Positions 50,982 to 60,602 are shown, numbered from the stretch's first letter. The stretch is DNA of 64,000 nucleotides from an uncultured Rhizobiaceae bacterium (GCA_947259295.1 CAMYMG010000084.1:62001-126000), one strand, 5' to 3'. Numbers and translations: made by a program. The notes: generated by a model from the sequence alone, not told the origin.

Positions 50982-52256
50982 GTGGCGATGACAGCCGACC
51001 GCCTTGGCGCTGCCCCGGCCCGCGTTTCGTCGCGCGCGCGGCTCAGCGACAGCGACTTCATCATCAGGGTCTTTACCCTCGAGATGATCGCCGTGGTAGT
51101 TACGCAGAAGGTGGCCGTGCCGATCGGCAGCGCGGCGGAAAGCCAGGTCGCGCTGGCGCTGCTGCTGCATGTCGGCGCGCTCGGGCTGCTCGCCCTGCGC
51201 GGCCTGCTTCGCGTCAGTGCCGTGTCGCTGCTCCTGTGGTGCGGCTTCGCCTTCGTGGCAGGCACGGCGGCGGTGATCCTCGTCAGTCCATCCTATTCGG
51301 CGATGTCGTTCTTCCTGCTGCTGATCATTTCGACCTTTTATGTCTTCCGCGTCGAACTTGATCGCGAGGCCTATCTGAAATGGCTGCGCAACTTCCAACT
51401 GATCGCGGTCGGCGCGGCGTCGCTGGTGTTCTTCGACTGGGCGACGCAGGCGGCCGGACTTGGCATGTTCGACCTCGAATCGCGCATGCCGGAGCGCATC
51501 GTCTATCTGCACTACAACTACATCCAGCCGATCCACTGGGGTTCGCCGTGGATGAAGCCGAACGCCATCTTCTTTCTCGAGACGTCGCATATCTCGCAGT
51601 TCATCGCGATGGCCATCGTCATCGAGCTGACCTGCTTCTTTCGCCTCCGCTACCTGGCGTTCTTCGGCGCGGCGCTGTTGTCGACATTCGGCGGCACCGG
51701 CATGCTGACGCTGCTCGCCTCGCTGCCCTTCGTGCTCGGACGGGTGCCGAAGGGCGTGATCCTGGGGGGCATCCTGCTGCTGCCGGTGTTTTATCTCGGC
51801 GCGGACGCGATCGGCCTGCTCGACAACGTCAAGAACCGCTCCACCGAGCTCAGCGCGCGCGGAACCAGCGGCGAGATGCGCTTTGCGCGGCCAGTCGAGG
51901 TAGTGGTCGAAACCCTGTTCGGAGACGAGGGCGACCTGTTCCTTGGCAAGGGTGCGGGCGAAATGCCGAAGGGCAAGTCGGTGCGCGGCGCCAATTTCGC
52001 CTGGGCGCCCTATGCCAAGGTGTTCGTCGAATATGGCATCATCGCCTTCAGCTTCTGGCTGCTGCTGACGCTGGGGGCGATGTTCGGCCACGGCGTGCCG
52101 TTCGCCATCTCGTGGGTGGTGTTCCTGCAGTACCAGTTCATGAACGGCTCGCTCAACGTGCCGCTGCACTCGATCTATGCGGCGCTGCTTGCGGCAGCGG
52201 TTGTCGTGACGAAGGAGCGGGCGGTGCCTGCGGCGAGAACGGCTGCGTCGTCATGA
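50982..52256 (+). CDS. Polysaccharide polymerase (Wzy/ExoQ-like) membrane protein
   Basis: 424 residues with about ten hydrophobic segments (for example LALLLHVGALGLLALRGLL, SAMSFFLLLIISTFYVF, LAFFGAALLSTFGGTGMLTL). A large loop between residues 155-200 (HYNYIQPIHWGSPWMKPNAI) has the character of the Wzy periplasmic loop. Sequence conservation in this class is low, so the call relies on topology and neighbours (flippase, transferases). It starts with a GTG at 50982 behind GGAG; an ATG follows at 50988. It would polymerise repeat units in the periplasm. Confidence 0.7.
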   Translation: MAMTADRLGAAPARVSSRARLSDSDFIIRVFTLEMIAVVVTQKVAVPIGSAAESQVALALLLHVGALGLLALRGLLRVSAVSLLLWCGFAFVAGTAAVILVSPSYSAMSFFLLLIISTFYVFRVELDREAYLKWLRNFQLIAVGAASLVFFDWATQAAGLGMFDLESRMPERIVYLHYNYIQPIHWGSPWMKPNAIFFLETSHISQFIAMAIVIELTCFFRLRYLAFFGAALLSTFGGTGMLTLLASLPFVLGRVPKGVILGGILLLPVFYLGADAIGLLDNVKNRSTELSARGTSGEMRFARPVEVVVETLFGDEGDLFLGKGAGEMPKGKSVRGANFAWAPYAKVFVEYGIIAFSFWLLLTLGAMFGHGVPFAISWVVFLQYQFMNGSLNVPLHSIYAALLAAAVVVTKERAVPAARTAASS

Positions 52257-52323
52257 TGGGGAGCGGTTTCGTCAAACAGGCGCGCACATCGCTGCGTCGT
52301 TCGCAGCCGGAACGGGTGCGCCC

Positions 52324-53778
52324 ATGGCACTGAAGCGTCAGGTTTTCCTCGGATCTGCCTGGAGTCTTGCCGGCACGGCAGGCCAGCAGGTCGTCAACTT
52401 CGTCCTCTTCGTCATGCTGGCGCGGCTGCTGTCGCCCGCCGACTTTGGCGTGATGGCAATCGCCGCCGTGGTGATCGACATCCTGGCGCTGATCGGGTGC
52501 CTGGGGCAGGTGCAGGCGCTAGTCCAGCGCGACACTCTGGACGACACGACTGCCAGCACCAGCTTCTGGATGGTGCAGGGCTTCGGCCTCGCCATGACCG
52601 CGATCGTGTTCTTCTCGGCACCGCTGGTGGCCGAACTGTTCGCGGTTCCGGCTCTGGAACCCGTGCTGCAACTGCTCTCGCCGATCTGCATGCTGCAGAC
52701 GCTGAGCGCCGTGCACGAGGCCTGGCTGCGCCGCTCCTTCGGCTTCAAATGGCTGGCGGCGCGCATGGTGGTGGCGTCGATCTTCGGCGGCATCGTCTCG
52801 GTCGGGCTGGCGCTGCAAGGCTTCGGCATCTACGCGATGGTCGGCCAGCGCCTGATCATTGCCTTCGTGCTGGTGGCGATGGTCTGGTGGAGTTCCGCCT
52901 GGCGCCCGAAGCTGCGGTGGGTCACGGCGGATGCACTGTCGCTTGCCCGCGTCGGCGGCGACGTCAGCCTTGTCGCCTTCCTGCAGATTGCCAATGTGCG
53001 CATCGTCGACGTCGTCGTCGGCTATTTCTTCGGCCCGCAGGTCCTGGGGCAGCTGAGGATCGCCTGGAAGCTGTTCGACTTCGTCATCGCGATTGCCGTG
53101 CAGCCAATCGTCAACGTGTCGCTGTCGGCGCTGAGCCGCCTGCAGAGCAACCACCCGGCCATGGCAAGCGCCACGGTGCGCCTGATCAGCGTATCGGCGA
53201 CGGCCCTCTATCCGATCTTCTTCGGAATAGCGGTTGTCGCGCCAGACGTGGTTCCGCCGTTGTTCGGCGACAAGTGGGGCGAGGCGATCCTTTTCATCCA
53301 GATCCTGTCGCCGATCGCGGTCGCTGCGACCATCAACTATTTCCTGACGACGACGCTGACTGCCGCCGGCCGGACACGCTGGATCCTGTGGCAGGCGCTG
53401 GTGCAGGTGCTGCTGGCGCTGGCCATCACGGCAGCCACAGCGCCGTTCGGTGTCGTGCCGGTGCTTGCCGGCAATGTGCTCAGGGCCACGATTATCGCCG
53501 GCGTAAACATATGGCTGCTAAAGCTGGCGATCGGCGCGACACCGCGTTCCATCGCGGGCGGTGTGTTGCCGCCGCTGGTCGCGGCCGCCGCCATGGCCGC
53601 GGTGCTGATTGCCGCGCGGCCGCTGTTCCTCGACCTGCCGGATATCGCGCTGGTGCGGGCCATCGCCACCGCGCTCGTCGGCGCGATGCTGTTTGGCCTG
53701 GTGCTGTGGTTCGCCTTCCCGTCCTGGCGGCGGAACATGCACATGGAATTGAAACCGCTGCTCCTCGGAAAGGGCTGA
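52324..53778 (+). CDS. Polysaccharide flippase (Wzx/MOP superfamily)
   Basis: 484 residues with about 12-14 membrane segments. The N-terminus (GSAWSLAGTAGQQVVNFVLF then MLARLLSPADFGVMAIAAV) is the typical PST/Wzx start, with ALVQRDTLDDTTASTSFWMV and IVDVVVGYFFGPQVLG further in. It would move lipid-linked repeats across the inner membrane, in line with S. meliloti ExoT-type proteins. There is no clear Shine-Dalgarno before the ATG. Confidence 0.85.
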   Translation: MALKRQVFLGSAWSLAGTAGQQVVNFVLFVMLARLLSPADFGVMAIAAVVIDILALIGCLGQVQALVQRDTLDDTTASTSFWMVQGFGLAMTAIVFFSAPLVAELFAVPALEPVLQLLSPICMLQTLSAVHEAWLRRSFGFKWLAARMVVASIFGGIVSVGLALQGFGIYAMVGQRLIIAFVLVAMVWWSSAWRPKLRWVTADALSLARVGGDVSLVAFLQIANVRIVDVVVGYFFGPQVLGQLRIAWKLFDFVIAIAVQPIVNVSLSALSRLQSNHPAMASATVRLISVSATALYPIFFGIAVVAPDVVPPLFGDKWGEAILFIQILSPIAVAATINYFLTTTLTAAGRTRWILWQALVQVLLALAITAATAPFGVVPVLAGNVLRATIIAGVNIWLLKLAIGATPRSIAGGVLPPLVAAAAMAAVLIAARPLFLDLPDIALVRAIATALVGAMLFGLVLWFAFPSWRRNMHMELKPLLLGKG

Positions 53779-53786
53779 AGCCGATC

Positions 53787-54851
53787 ATGAAACTACACTA
53801 CTTCCGGTCCAAGCACGGCAATTTCGGCGATGACCTCAACAGCTGGATCTGGCCCGAACTGCTGCCCGGCCTGTGGGACGACGGCACCGACGGCATCACA
53901 TTCATCGGCATCGGCACGATCCTCAACAGGCTGGTGCCTGAGAACCGCCTCAAGGTCGTCCTCGGTTCCGGCGTCGGCTATGCGCCTCTGCCGCCCGACC
54001 TCCATGACGGCTCATGGAACATCCTGGCCGTGCGCGGTCCTTTGTCGGCACGCGCCGCCGGACTGCCCCAGGACACCGCAATTACCGACGGGGCCATCCT
54101 GCTCAGCGTACTGCCCGGCCTAGCCAAGCCGCCTGAGCAGCGCACCGGCGGCGTCGCCTTCGTGCCGCATGTCTCGTCAGCGGAAGCCGGCGGCTGGGAG
54201 GAGATCTGCGACCGCTTAGGTTTCACCTATATCGACCCGCGCTGGGACTTCCGGAAAGTCTTCGCGCTGATCGGCAATGCCAGCCTGGTGCTGTCCGACG
54301 CGATGCATGGCGCGATCGTCGCCGACACGTTCCGGGTGCCTTTCGTGCCGCTGGTGTCATCGCGCGAGATCAGTTCGTTCAAGTGGATGGACTGGACGCT
54401 CAGCATGGAGCTTCCGTACCGGCCGATCCGGCTGCCCGCCAGTTCGACGGTCGAGGCGGTGCGCGACAGGCTGACGCCGCTGACGGGACGGCAGTATCTC
54501 AACGACTCGGTGCTGGCGCTGGAAACGCGCGACGGCGCGGCGGTGGCCGATCGCCTGATCGATCAGCTGAAGCAGACATCGCGGCGCGAGGAAAGCAGGG
54601 GCTGGCAGAAACTCAACCGCAATGCGATGCGCACCTGGCAGCGCGTCCTGAAGCCTGCTTCCACAGCACTCTCCAGGGGTGCGTTGCGCGGTTTTGACGA
54701 ACGTTGCCGCGACCGTGCGACCGAGGCGCTGCGGCGTGCAGCGGTCGCCACCAGCTATCTCAGCGACGACCGCATCTTTGCGAACCGGCGCGAGCGGATG
54801 GTCGAAAAGGTCGAGGTTGCGCGGCTGCTGGCGGAGCCGGTCGATGCGTAG
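53787..54851 (+). CDS. Polysaccharide pyruvyltransferase family protein
   Basis: 354 residues from the ATG at 53787. The N-terminal half matches the pyruvyl-transferase fold: MKLHYFRSKHGNFGDDLNSW, GIGTILNRLVPENRLKVVLG, SGVGYAPLP, AVRGPLSARAAGLP and VLSDAMHGAIVADTFRVPFV. This family adds ketal pyruvate to sugars of exopolysaccharides such as succinoglycan. The last 100 residues are charged and not recognised. It follows the flippase gene by eight bases. Confidence 0.83.
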   Translation: MKLHYFRSKHGNFGDDLNSWIWPELLPGLWDDGTDGITFIGIGTILNRLVPENRLKVVLGSGVGYAPLPPDLHDGSWNILAVRGPLSARAAGLPQDTAITDGAILLSVLPGLAKPPEQRTGGVAFVPHVSSAEAGGWEEICDRLGFTYIDPRWDFRKVFALIGNASLVLSDAMHGAIVADTFRVPFVPLVSSREISSFKWMDWTLSMELPYRPIRLPASSTVEAVRDRLTPLTGRQYLNDSVLALETRDGAAVADRLIDQLKQTSRREESRGWQKLNRNAMRTWQRVLKPASTALSRGALRGFDERCRDRATEALRRAAVATSYLSDDRIFANRRERMVEKVEVARLLAEPVDA

Positions 54852-54859
54852 GGCTGGGC

Positions 54860-55894
54860 ATGGAAACGATCAGGATGCCCATGCTCGGTAATCTGAACCT
54901 CGCGGTGATCGGTTGCGGCGCCATTGCCGATTCCTACTATTTTCCGGTGCTAGCGAAAGACGCTGCGACCCGCGACAAGGTCTGGCTCGTCGAGCCGTCC
55001 AGGCCACGGCGGGAGAAGGCAGCGCAGGATTTCGGCTTTCGCCAGGACCAGCTGGTCGGCGATATTGCCGAACTGCCGGACCACGTCACGGCCGCCGTCA
55101 ACGCGACGCCCAGCCATCTGCATGTCGCAACGACCATTCCGCTGATAGAGCGCGGCGTCAGCGTGATCGTCGAGAAGCCGCTGGCCGAGACCGCTGACGA
55201 TGCGCGGCAACTGGTCGAGGCGGCGAGGGGACGCTGCGTGCTGACGGCCAATCACTATCGCCGCTTCTGCCCGTCCTATGCGCTTGCCCACCAGATGATC
55301 CGCGCTGGCGAACTCGGCGACATCATCAGGATTGGCTGGGCGGAGGGCCAGAAGTTCGAATGGCCGACGCAGTCGGGGTTCTACTTCCGGCGTCCCTGGA
55401 AGGGTGGCCGCCCGCGCGGCGTGCTGCTCGATATCGGCATCCACGTTCTCGACATGGTGTCATGGTGGCTGGACGAAGCGCCTCAGGTCGAACGGTCGGC
55501 GATGGACGGTTTTGGCGGGCCGGAGTGTTTCGCACGGGCCGAACTGGCGTTCGGCGCGACCCGGCTCGACCTCGAAGTGAGCTTTCATTCGAAACTGGCC
55601 AACGGCTTTGTCGTCGAGGGGACGAAGGGAGCACTCCGGGGCTCGGTGACCGACTTCGCGACGATTGAGACACGCCAGGGCACCGGCGCCTGGCAGACGC
55701 GGCGCGGGCCGGGCAAGGCCGGCTGGACGGACTTCGCGGAAAAGCTGCTCGGCAATTTCGCGGCGGCGGTCGAAGGTCGCGAGGCGTTGCTCGTCGATGC
55801 CGAAAGCGTTGTTGCGCCGCTCGCGGGGATCGATGCGCTTTATGCGAAGGCGGAAAGTCATCTGCCCGGCTACTACCGGGAGTGGGCGTCATGA
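54860..55894 (+). CDS. Gfo/Idh/MocA-family NAD(P)-dependent oxidoreductase
   Basis: 344 residues from the ATG at 54860 (another at 54875). N-terminal Rossmann fold NLAVIGCGAIADSYYFPVLA, NATPSHLHVATTIPLIERG, the EKPLAETADDARQLVEAA segment (catalytic Lys), ANHYRRFCPSYALAHQ, and GVLLDIGIHVLDMVSWWL with the family His. Enzymes of this family modify nucleotide sugars by oxidation or reduction. Its stop overlaps the next gene (ATGA). Confidence 0.88.
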   Translation: METIRMPMLGNLNLAVIGCGAIADSYYFPVLAKDAATRDKVWLVEPSRPRREKAAQDFGFRQDQLVGDIAELPDHVTAAVNATPSHLHVATTIPLIERGVSVIVEKPLAETADDARQLVEAARGRCVLTANHYRRFCPSYALAHQMIRAGELGDIIRIGWAEGQKFEWPTQSGFYFRRPWKGGRPRGVLLDIGIHVLDMVSWWLDEAPQVERSAMDGFGGPECFARAELAFGATRLDLEVSFHSKLANGFVVEGTKGALRGSVTDFATIETRQGTGAWQTRRGPGKAGWTDFAEKLLGNFAAAVEGREALLVDAESVVAPLAGIDALYAKAESHLPGYYREWAS

Positions 55895-56967
55895 CGAAGC
55901 CCGTGGTTCTGATTACCGGCGCCGGCGGGTTCATCGGCGGCTGGGCTGCCGAGGCGCTGCATCTCACGGGCTGGGATGTGCGGGCAGGCATCAGTCGCTG
56001 GACGAGTGCCGCGCGCATCGCCCGGTTCCCGCTGGAAATCGTCCAGTGCAACGTGATGCAGAAGGATTCGCTCGACGCGGCGCTGAAGTGTGTCGATGTC
56101 GTCGTGCATTGCGCGCGCGGGCCGGAAGAAGACGATGACGTCACCAAGACCGGCACGCGGCTGCTGATCGAGCGGGCGAAGCTCGCCGGTGTCACCAAGC
56201 TGGTCTTCACCAGTTCGGTGGCCGTCTACGGCGATGCGGCCGGACTGGTTGAGGAAGACACCCCGCCGGCCGGCATCGTCACGACATATGGGGCAAGCAA
56301 GCGCACCGCCGAACAGCTTTGCGAAGAACTCGCCACGGATGATTTCTCGATCGTCGGCATCCGGCCGACGCTGGTTTACGGGCCGTTCTCGCAGCAATGG
56401 AGCGCGCCCTTCATATCCCGTTTCGCATCGGGCCGCTGGGCAGCGCTCGGGGCCAAGGGCGAGGGGAAGTGCAACCTCGTCTATGTCGGCGACCTGGTGC
56501 GGATGATCCGCCACATGATCGAGAACGACACCGGGCGCTTCGCACTGTTCAACGGCAACGGGCCGGAAGTGCCGACGTGGAATTCCTATCTCGAGCGGCT
56601 CAACGCAGCACTCGGCTTCCCGCCGCTGGCGCCGCCAGACCCATCGCTTGGGCTCAAGGTGGCGATGCGGCGGCCGGTGCGAAAACTCGGCAAGTACATG
56701 CTCGCCCATCATCGCGGCGTGCTGGTCGCGGCGGCGCAGCGCAGCAGCGTCCTGAAGTCGGCGATGAAGAGGGCCGAAGAGGACCTGCGCCTGCGGCCGA
56801 ACGACGACGAGATGGCGCGCTTTGCGACGGACGTCACCTATTCGATGGATCGCGCGGCGCAGGCAGGCTTCGTGCCCTCGACCAGCGTCGACGACGGCAT
56901 TGCCATGACGGTGGAATGGGCGCGCGACATCGGCCTGCTGGAACGAAGCGGTTCGACCCTTCGTTGA
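55891..56967 (+). CDS. NAD-dependent epimerase/dehydratase family protein
   Basis: 358 residues from the ATG at 55891, coupled to the oxidoreductase gene. Extended SDR features: VLITGAGGFIGGWAAEAL (GxxGxxG), VVVHCARGPEEDDDV, KLVFTSSVAVYGDAAG, the catalytic TTYGASKRTAEQL with Tyr133 and Lys137, and IVGIRPTLVYGPFSQQW. It would convert a nucleotide sugar for the polysaccharide. The exact reaction is unknown. The gene ends convergent with the GH26 gene. Confidence 0.88.
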   Translation: MTKPVVLITGAGGFIGGWAAEALHLTGWDVRAGISRWTSAARIARFPLEIVQCNVMQKDSLDAALKCVDVVVHCARGPEEDDDVTKTGTRLLIERAKLAGVTKLVFTSSVAVYGDAAGLVEEDTPPAGIVTTYGASKRTAEQLCEELATDDFSIVGIRPTLVYGPFSQQWSAPFISRFASGRWAALGAKGEGKCNLVYVGDLVRMIRHMIENDTGRFALFNGNGPEVPTWNSYLERLNAALGFPPLAPPDPSLGLKVAMRRPVRKLGKYMLAHHRGVLVAAAQRSSVLKSAMKRAEEDLRLRPNDDEMARFATDVTYSMDRAAQAGFVPSTSVDDGIAMTVEWARDIGLLERSGSTLR

Positions 56968-56995
56968 ACCGCACCCAGATGGATGCGGCTGCCGT

Positions 56996-57976
56996 TCAGT
57001 TGCCTGAATGAACGGCAGCCGCCCCGAAACGCCGCTGAAACATTTCGGCGGCGGCCGGGAACTGGAAATCTGACATGCGGGCGTTGTAGTCCGAGGCGTG
57101 GACGTCCCAGTAGCTCTGGTAGAGCGGTTTGGTTTCGGCGAACCAGTCGGCCATGCCGGCGATGAAGGCCGGGTCGTCGCCGACACCGTTGCCGCCCGGC
57201 TTGTCGCCGACGCCCCATTCCGGATAGGAGATCGGCTTCCCGTGCACGCGCGCGAAGTCGCGGTGCCATTTCAGGCCGAAGGGTTGGTCGACATAGGACC
57301 GGAAGCGCTCCACCGGATCGGCCTTCGGATCGTTCCACTCCTCGGCGTAGACATCCATGCCGATGATGTCGACGACGTCGTCGCCGGGATACGCCTCGCT
57401 CGGATCCATGTCGTGACGGCCGTGGTTGGGGCACCATTCGAAGAGGAAGTTCTGCCCGGGGATTGCCCGCATCGTCTCGACGATCCGGCGGAAATAGAGC
57501 TTGTAGTTTTCCGGATCTTTTGACGCCGCCCATGGCATCCAGTTGCCGTTGAATTCCCAGCCTATACGGACCGTGGCGTCGGCGAGACCGTTCCTGACCA
57601 GCGCGCGCGCGGTATCCTGGAATACCCTGTCATAGGCGCCTTCGGCTCCCTCGCGCAGTGTTCCCGAGCCGTCGCGGGGCAGCATCGGCACCGACAGCGT
57701 CAGAGCAATGCCGGAATCGCTCCAGCACTTGGTGATCCAGGGTATGCTGCGGCGCATCTCGTGCCAGCTTTCGGCGTTGAGGGCGTCGACCGTTCGCTCG
57801 ACCTTGCGGCCGATGAGCGCTTCGAATGGCGCCATGGCCTCGCGGCCGTCGCAGCCGGGCCCGCGATAGGCGCCGATCTCCGTCGCGCCGGCAGGAGGCG
57901 AAATCAAGAGCCCGCCTGCCATGAGTGCCGCGGAAAGGGTGGAACGAGTAAAGATGGCCCGAGAAGTCATTTCCAT
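56996..57976 (-). CDS. Glycoside hydrolase family 26-like secreted endoglycanase
   Basis: 326 residues from the ATG at 57976, with GGGGGC upstream; an ATG at 57970 that overlaps the preceding stop is an alternative. A signal peptide (TLSAALMAGGLLISPPAGA) leads to a TIM-barrel with the acid/base Glu in RIGWEFNGNWMPWAAS and the nucleophile Glu in YPEWGVGD; FLFEWCPNHG and DIIGMDVYAEEW are also present. GH26 members are mannanases or related endo-enzymes. In this locus it may trim or release the polysaccharide made by the neighbours. Confidence 0.83.
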   Translation of the reverse strand: MEMTSRAIFTRSTLSAALMAGGLLISPPAGATEIGAYRGPGCDGREAMAPFEALIGRKVERTVDALNAESWHEMRRSIPWITKCWSDSGIALTLSVPMLPRDGSGTLREGAEGAYDRVFQDTARALVRNGLADATVRIGWEFNGNWMPWAASKDPENYKLYFRRIVETMRAIPGQNFLFEWCPNHGRHDMDPSEAYPGDDVVDIIGMDVYAEEWNDPKADPVERFRSYVDQPFGLKWHRDFARVHGKPISYPEWGVGDKPGGNGVGDDPAFIAGMADWFAETKPLYQSYWDVHASDYNARMSDFQFPAAAEMFQRRFGAAAVHSGN

Positions 57977-58887
57977 ACGGCGCCCCCGCAGCTCTCGATA
58001 TAGCTGATGGCAGGCCGGCCGATCGGCTTGCGGCGGCCGGGGTGCTCGTGCGCCCATTTCAGGAAATTGCTGAAGGAGCGGAAGACGTTCACGTTGCCGC
58101 GGTTGAGATAGAACACGTAGGCCGAAAACAACACGAAGTTCAGCGGCAGGTAGATGGCCGGCAGGTATTTGAACGAGATGATGAGCTTGTTGGTCAGCCG
58201 CATCTCCTCGACCTCCTTCTTCGGCTTGCGGCCGGCCGGGTCGTTGTGTTCGACCACCCAGCAACCGGGTTCATAGTAGATTTCGTAGCCGGCATCGACG
58301 ATGCGGTAGGCGTAGTCGATCTCCTCCAGGCCGTAGAAGAAGTCCTCTGACATCGGGCCGACTGCCTCCCATGCGCTCCGGCGCAGGGCAAAGCCGTTGC
58401 CCTGGAAGCGGAAGGTCTTGAAGGGCTTGTCCTTGGGCAGCGACTTGTCGGTGTGCGGGAACGAAGCGCGCGGCGTGTCGCCGCTGTCGTGGTCGATGTG
58501 ACGGGCGGTGACGATGGCGACGTTGGGGTTGGCCGCGAAGGCTGCCTCGTAGCGGTCGAGGACGCCCTCGGGGTTGAGGAATGCGTCGTCGTCGACGAAG
58601 AGGATATAGTCGCCGCGCGCCGCATTGGCCCCGTTGTTGCGGGCCGACACGCCCTTGTTGTAGCCGAGTTTGACATATTGCCAGCGGTCAAACGGCGCCA
58701 GAAACTCCGAACGGTCGATGTCGTCGGAATTGTTGTCGACGAGCACGAATTCGACGTCCGGACGCGTCGCCACCCGGGCTGCCTGCGCGATCGTCTGCGG
58801 AACGAGGTGGTCGCGCGCGAAGGTGACCATGACGATCGAAAAGAGCGGCTCGGCGAAACCCTCTTCGGGGGACGTTCGTATCTTCAT
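57967..58887 (-). CDS. Glycosyltransferase family 2 protein
   Basis: 306 residues from the ATG at 58887; the longer frame would need a TTG start. GT2 motifs: PLFSIVMVTFARDHLVPQTI, VEFVLVDNNSDDIDRSEF, GYNKGVSARNNGANAARGDY, ILFVDDDAFLNPEG (DxD) and MSEDFFYGLEEIDYAYRI. The C-terminal part has a hydrophobic segment (YLPAIYLPLNFVLFSAYVFY), suggesting membrane association. It resembles rhamnosyl- or related transferases. It is coupled to the GH26 gene. Confidence 0.88.
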   Translation of the reverse strand: MKIRTSPEEGFAEPLFSIVMVTFARDHLVPQTIAQAARVATRPDVEFVLVDNNSDDIDRSEFLAPFDRWQYVKLGYNKGVSARNNGANAARGDYILFVDDDAFLNPEGVLDRYEAAFAANPNVAIVTARHIDHDSGDTPRASFPHTDKSLPKDKPFKTFRFQGNGFALRRSAWEAVGPMSEDFFYGLEEIDYAYRIVDAGYEIYYEPGCWVVEHNDPAGRKPKKEVEEMRLTNKLIISFKYLPAIYLPLNFVLFSAYVFYLNRGNVNVFRSFSNFLKWAHEHPGRRKPIGRPAISYIESCGGAVWK

Positions 58888-59113
58888 CGACAGGGTCTTC
58901 CACTGGTCGGTTCGGCGTTTCTGGGGGCGCAAGGCTAGAATTGGGACGTTGCTTGGGTGTCGGAGCCGGTTCTGATGCGGTCCCGGCTAATTTCTTGGCA
59001 ATTTCCCCGGCTGGTGATACTGCATTGGGCAATCTCGCTTCAGTTGGCCGTATTTCTTTCAAGCAGAATTAACTGCGGCGCTTTAGCTTACGGTTTGGGC
59101 GGAAGGGGCACCG

Positions 59114-59434
59114 ATGACCGGGATTATCGTTTTGTTGTACCTCGCGATCGGGGTGGGCTGTGGCCTGATCCGGTTGTCGGCCGTGGCTGTCGGCATTCTG
59201 GCGCTGTTTCCGGCGGCGATCGGCCTGTATGTCACCCGGGCCGATGGCGGCCTGTGGATGCTGATTGCCGGAGTGACTCCTTTGCTGGTGATCGAAGGCG
59301 CGTATTTCATCACGCTTCTCGCCGTCTCTCGCCTGTGGCCGCAAAAGGCAGCGAGCCGGGCCAAGGACGCCCGTCCTGCTGAAACAACCACATTGCCATT
59401 CTCCAGAAAGCCGCAGATCCGCGAGAAGCCATGA
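59114..59434 (+). CDS. Small hypothetical membrane protein
   Basis: 106 residues from the ATG at 59114, with AAGGGG upstream. Two or three hydrophobic segments (IIVLLYLAIGVGCGLI, VAVGILALFPAAIGLYV, GLWMLIAGVTPLLVIEGAYF) and a charged C-terminal tail (residues 78-106). No domain recognised. Its position between a glycosyltransferase and the priming transferase suggests a minor role in export or assembly, but this is inference. The 226-base gap upstream is a divergent promoter region with no clear box. Confidence 0.6.
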   Translation: MTGIIVLLYLAIGVGCGLIRLSAVAVGILALFPAAIGLYVTRADGGLWMLIAGVTPLLVIEGAYFITLLAVSRLWPQKAASRAKDARPAETTTLPFSRKPQIREKP

Positions 59435-59453
59435 CCGGCAGGAAGCCGGGCGC

Positions 59454-60140
59454 TCAGTAGCTTCCCTTGCGGGCGAAGACGACGACCACCGTCTTGGCGA
59501 TGATGTAGAGATCGCGCAGGATCGACCAGTTCTGCACATAGGCCACATCGAGCGAGACGCGTTCGTCATAGGTGCAATCGCTGCGGCCCGTGACCTGCCA
59601 GAGGCCCGTGATGCCGGGCTTGGTCGCCGCGTAGGACGTGAAGTGGCTGCCATAACGCGTCACTTCCGCCGACACGATCGGGCGAGGGCCGACGATGCTC
59701 ATGTCGCCCTTCACCACGTTCCACAGCTGCGGTAGTTCGTCGAGGCTGGTTTCCCTGAGGATCTTGCCAAGACGCGTGACGCGGGGATCGTTCTTCAGCT
59801 TCTGCGACTGCTGCCACTCAGCGGCAGCCGCCGGATCACGCTCCAGGAGTTCACGCAGTGCTGCGTCCGAATTGGTGATCATCGAGCGGAATTTCAGGCA
59901 TTTGAACCTGCGTCCGTTGAGGCCGATCCGCTCGTGGCCGTAGATGGCGGGACCCGGATCGGTCCAGCGTATCGCAATCATGACCATCAGCATCAGGGGC
60001 CAGAGCACGGCGAGACCCGTCAACGCGACGAGCACGTCCAGCGCGCGCTTCAGCATGCCACCCGTCAGGTATTTTGCCGGCTTGACGTCGGCGATTTCCA
60101 CGCCCGACGTCCCCTTCAGGGAGTTCTCGATATTTAGCAC
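59454..60140 (-). CDS. Undecaprenyl-phosphate sugar-1-phosphate transferase (ExoY-like)
   Basis: 228 residues, GTG start at 60140 with GGAG upstream; length matches S. meliloti ExoY. One membrane segment (residues 35-58), then the bacterial sugar transferase domain: DPGPAIYGHERIGLNGRRFK, CLKFRSMI, LGKILRETSLDELPQLWNV, KGDMSIVGPRPIVSAEV, KPGITGLWQVTGRSDCTYDE and VSLDVAYVQNWSILRDLYII. It starts repeat-unit synthesis by linking the first sugar phosphate to undecaprenyl phosphate. Its promoter lies in the AT-rich region at 60141-60602. Confidence 0.92.
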   Translation of the reverse strand: MLNIENSLKGTSGVEIADVKPAKYLTGGMLKRALDVLVALTGLAVLWPLMLMVMIAIRWTDPGPAIYGHERIGLNGRRFKCLKFRSMITNSDAALRELLERDPAAAAEWQQSQKLKNDPRVTRLGKILRETSLDELPQLWNVVKGDMSIVGPRPIVSAEVTRYGSHFTSYAATKPGITGLWQVTGRSDCTYDERVSLDVAYVQNWSILRDLYIIAKTVVVVFARKGSY

Positions 60141-60602
60141 CAGACGTCTCCATCAACCTTCGATGAATTCGAACCGCCCCTAATCCGTGACCCCCAAGTC
60201 CGCGAACACTAAATTTAAACCATTGATCGGATGGATGATCAAGTCCCAATTTTGCAGGCGAGGTACTTGTTTTTCTGACGTAATTCGGAAACGGTTTTCG
60301 TTGTAAAGTTAAATATACGGGATTTTAAACTTAAATGCTGCGATGCAACAATCTCTATAATTTTGGCGGTATTACCAAGTAAACGATAAATGCGCCCTTA
60401 TAGACATAAGTCCTTATCCAGTCATTTGTATAAATCTTGTGACTTGATTCGCTTTTGCATTGCAGCGTAACTCTTGCCGGACCCGGCGGAATGCAAGTTC
60501 GCCGGGGCACAATTCCGGTGAAGTGCTTGCGGCCAGCCCGTCAGGCGAACGAGGACTGAGGCAAATCGGGCAGTCACTCAATCGGGTGGAACAGCCTCGG
60601 GA
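60141..60602. other. AT-rich intergenic region upstream of the priming transferase
   Basis: This stretch, especially 60270-60450, is far more AT-rich than the surrounding genes. It contains runs such as TTAAATATA, TTTTAAACTTAAA, CTATAATTTT and CTTATAGACATAAG (an inverted repeat at 60397-60410). No gene was found. It is the likely promoter and regulator-binding region of the ExoY-like gene. AT-rich binding by a MucR/Ros-type zinc-finger protein is a fair guess, as in other rhizobia. Confidence 0.55.
60482..60506 (-). terminator. Possible terminator downstream of the GH16 gene
   Basis: CCCGGCG pairs with CGCCGGG around an 11-base loop, about 100 bases after the GH16 stop on the minus strand. 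No T-run follows in that direction, so the call is tentative. Confidence 0.3.
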
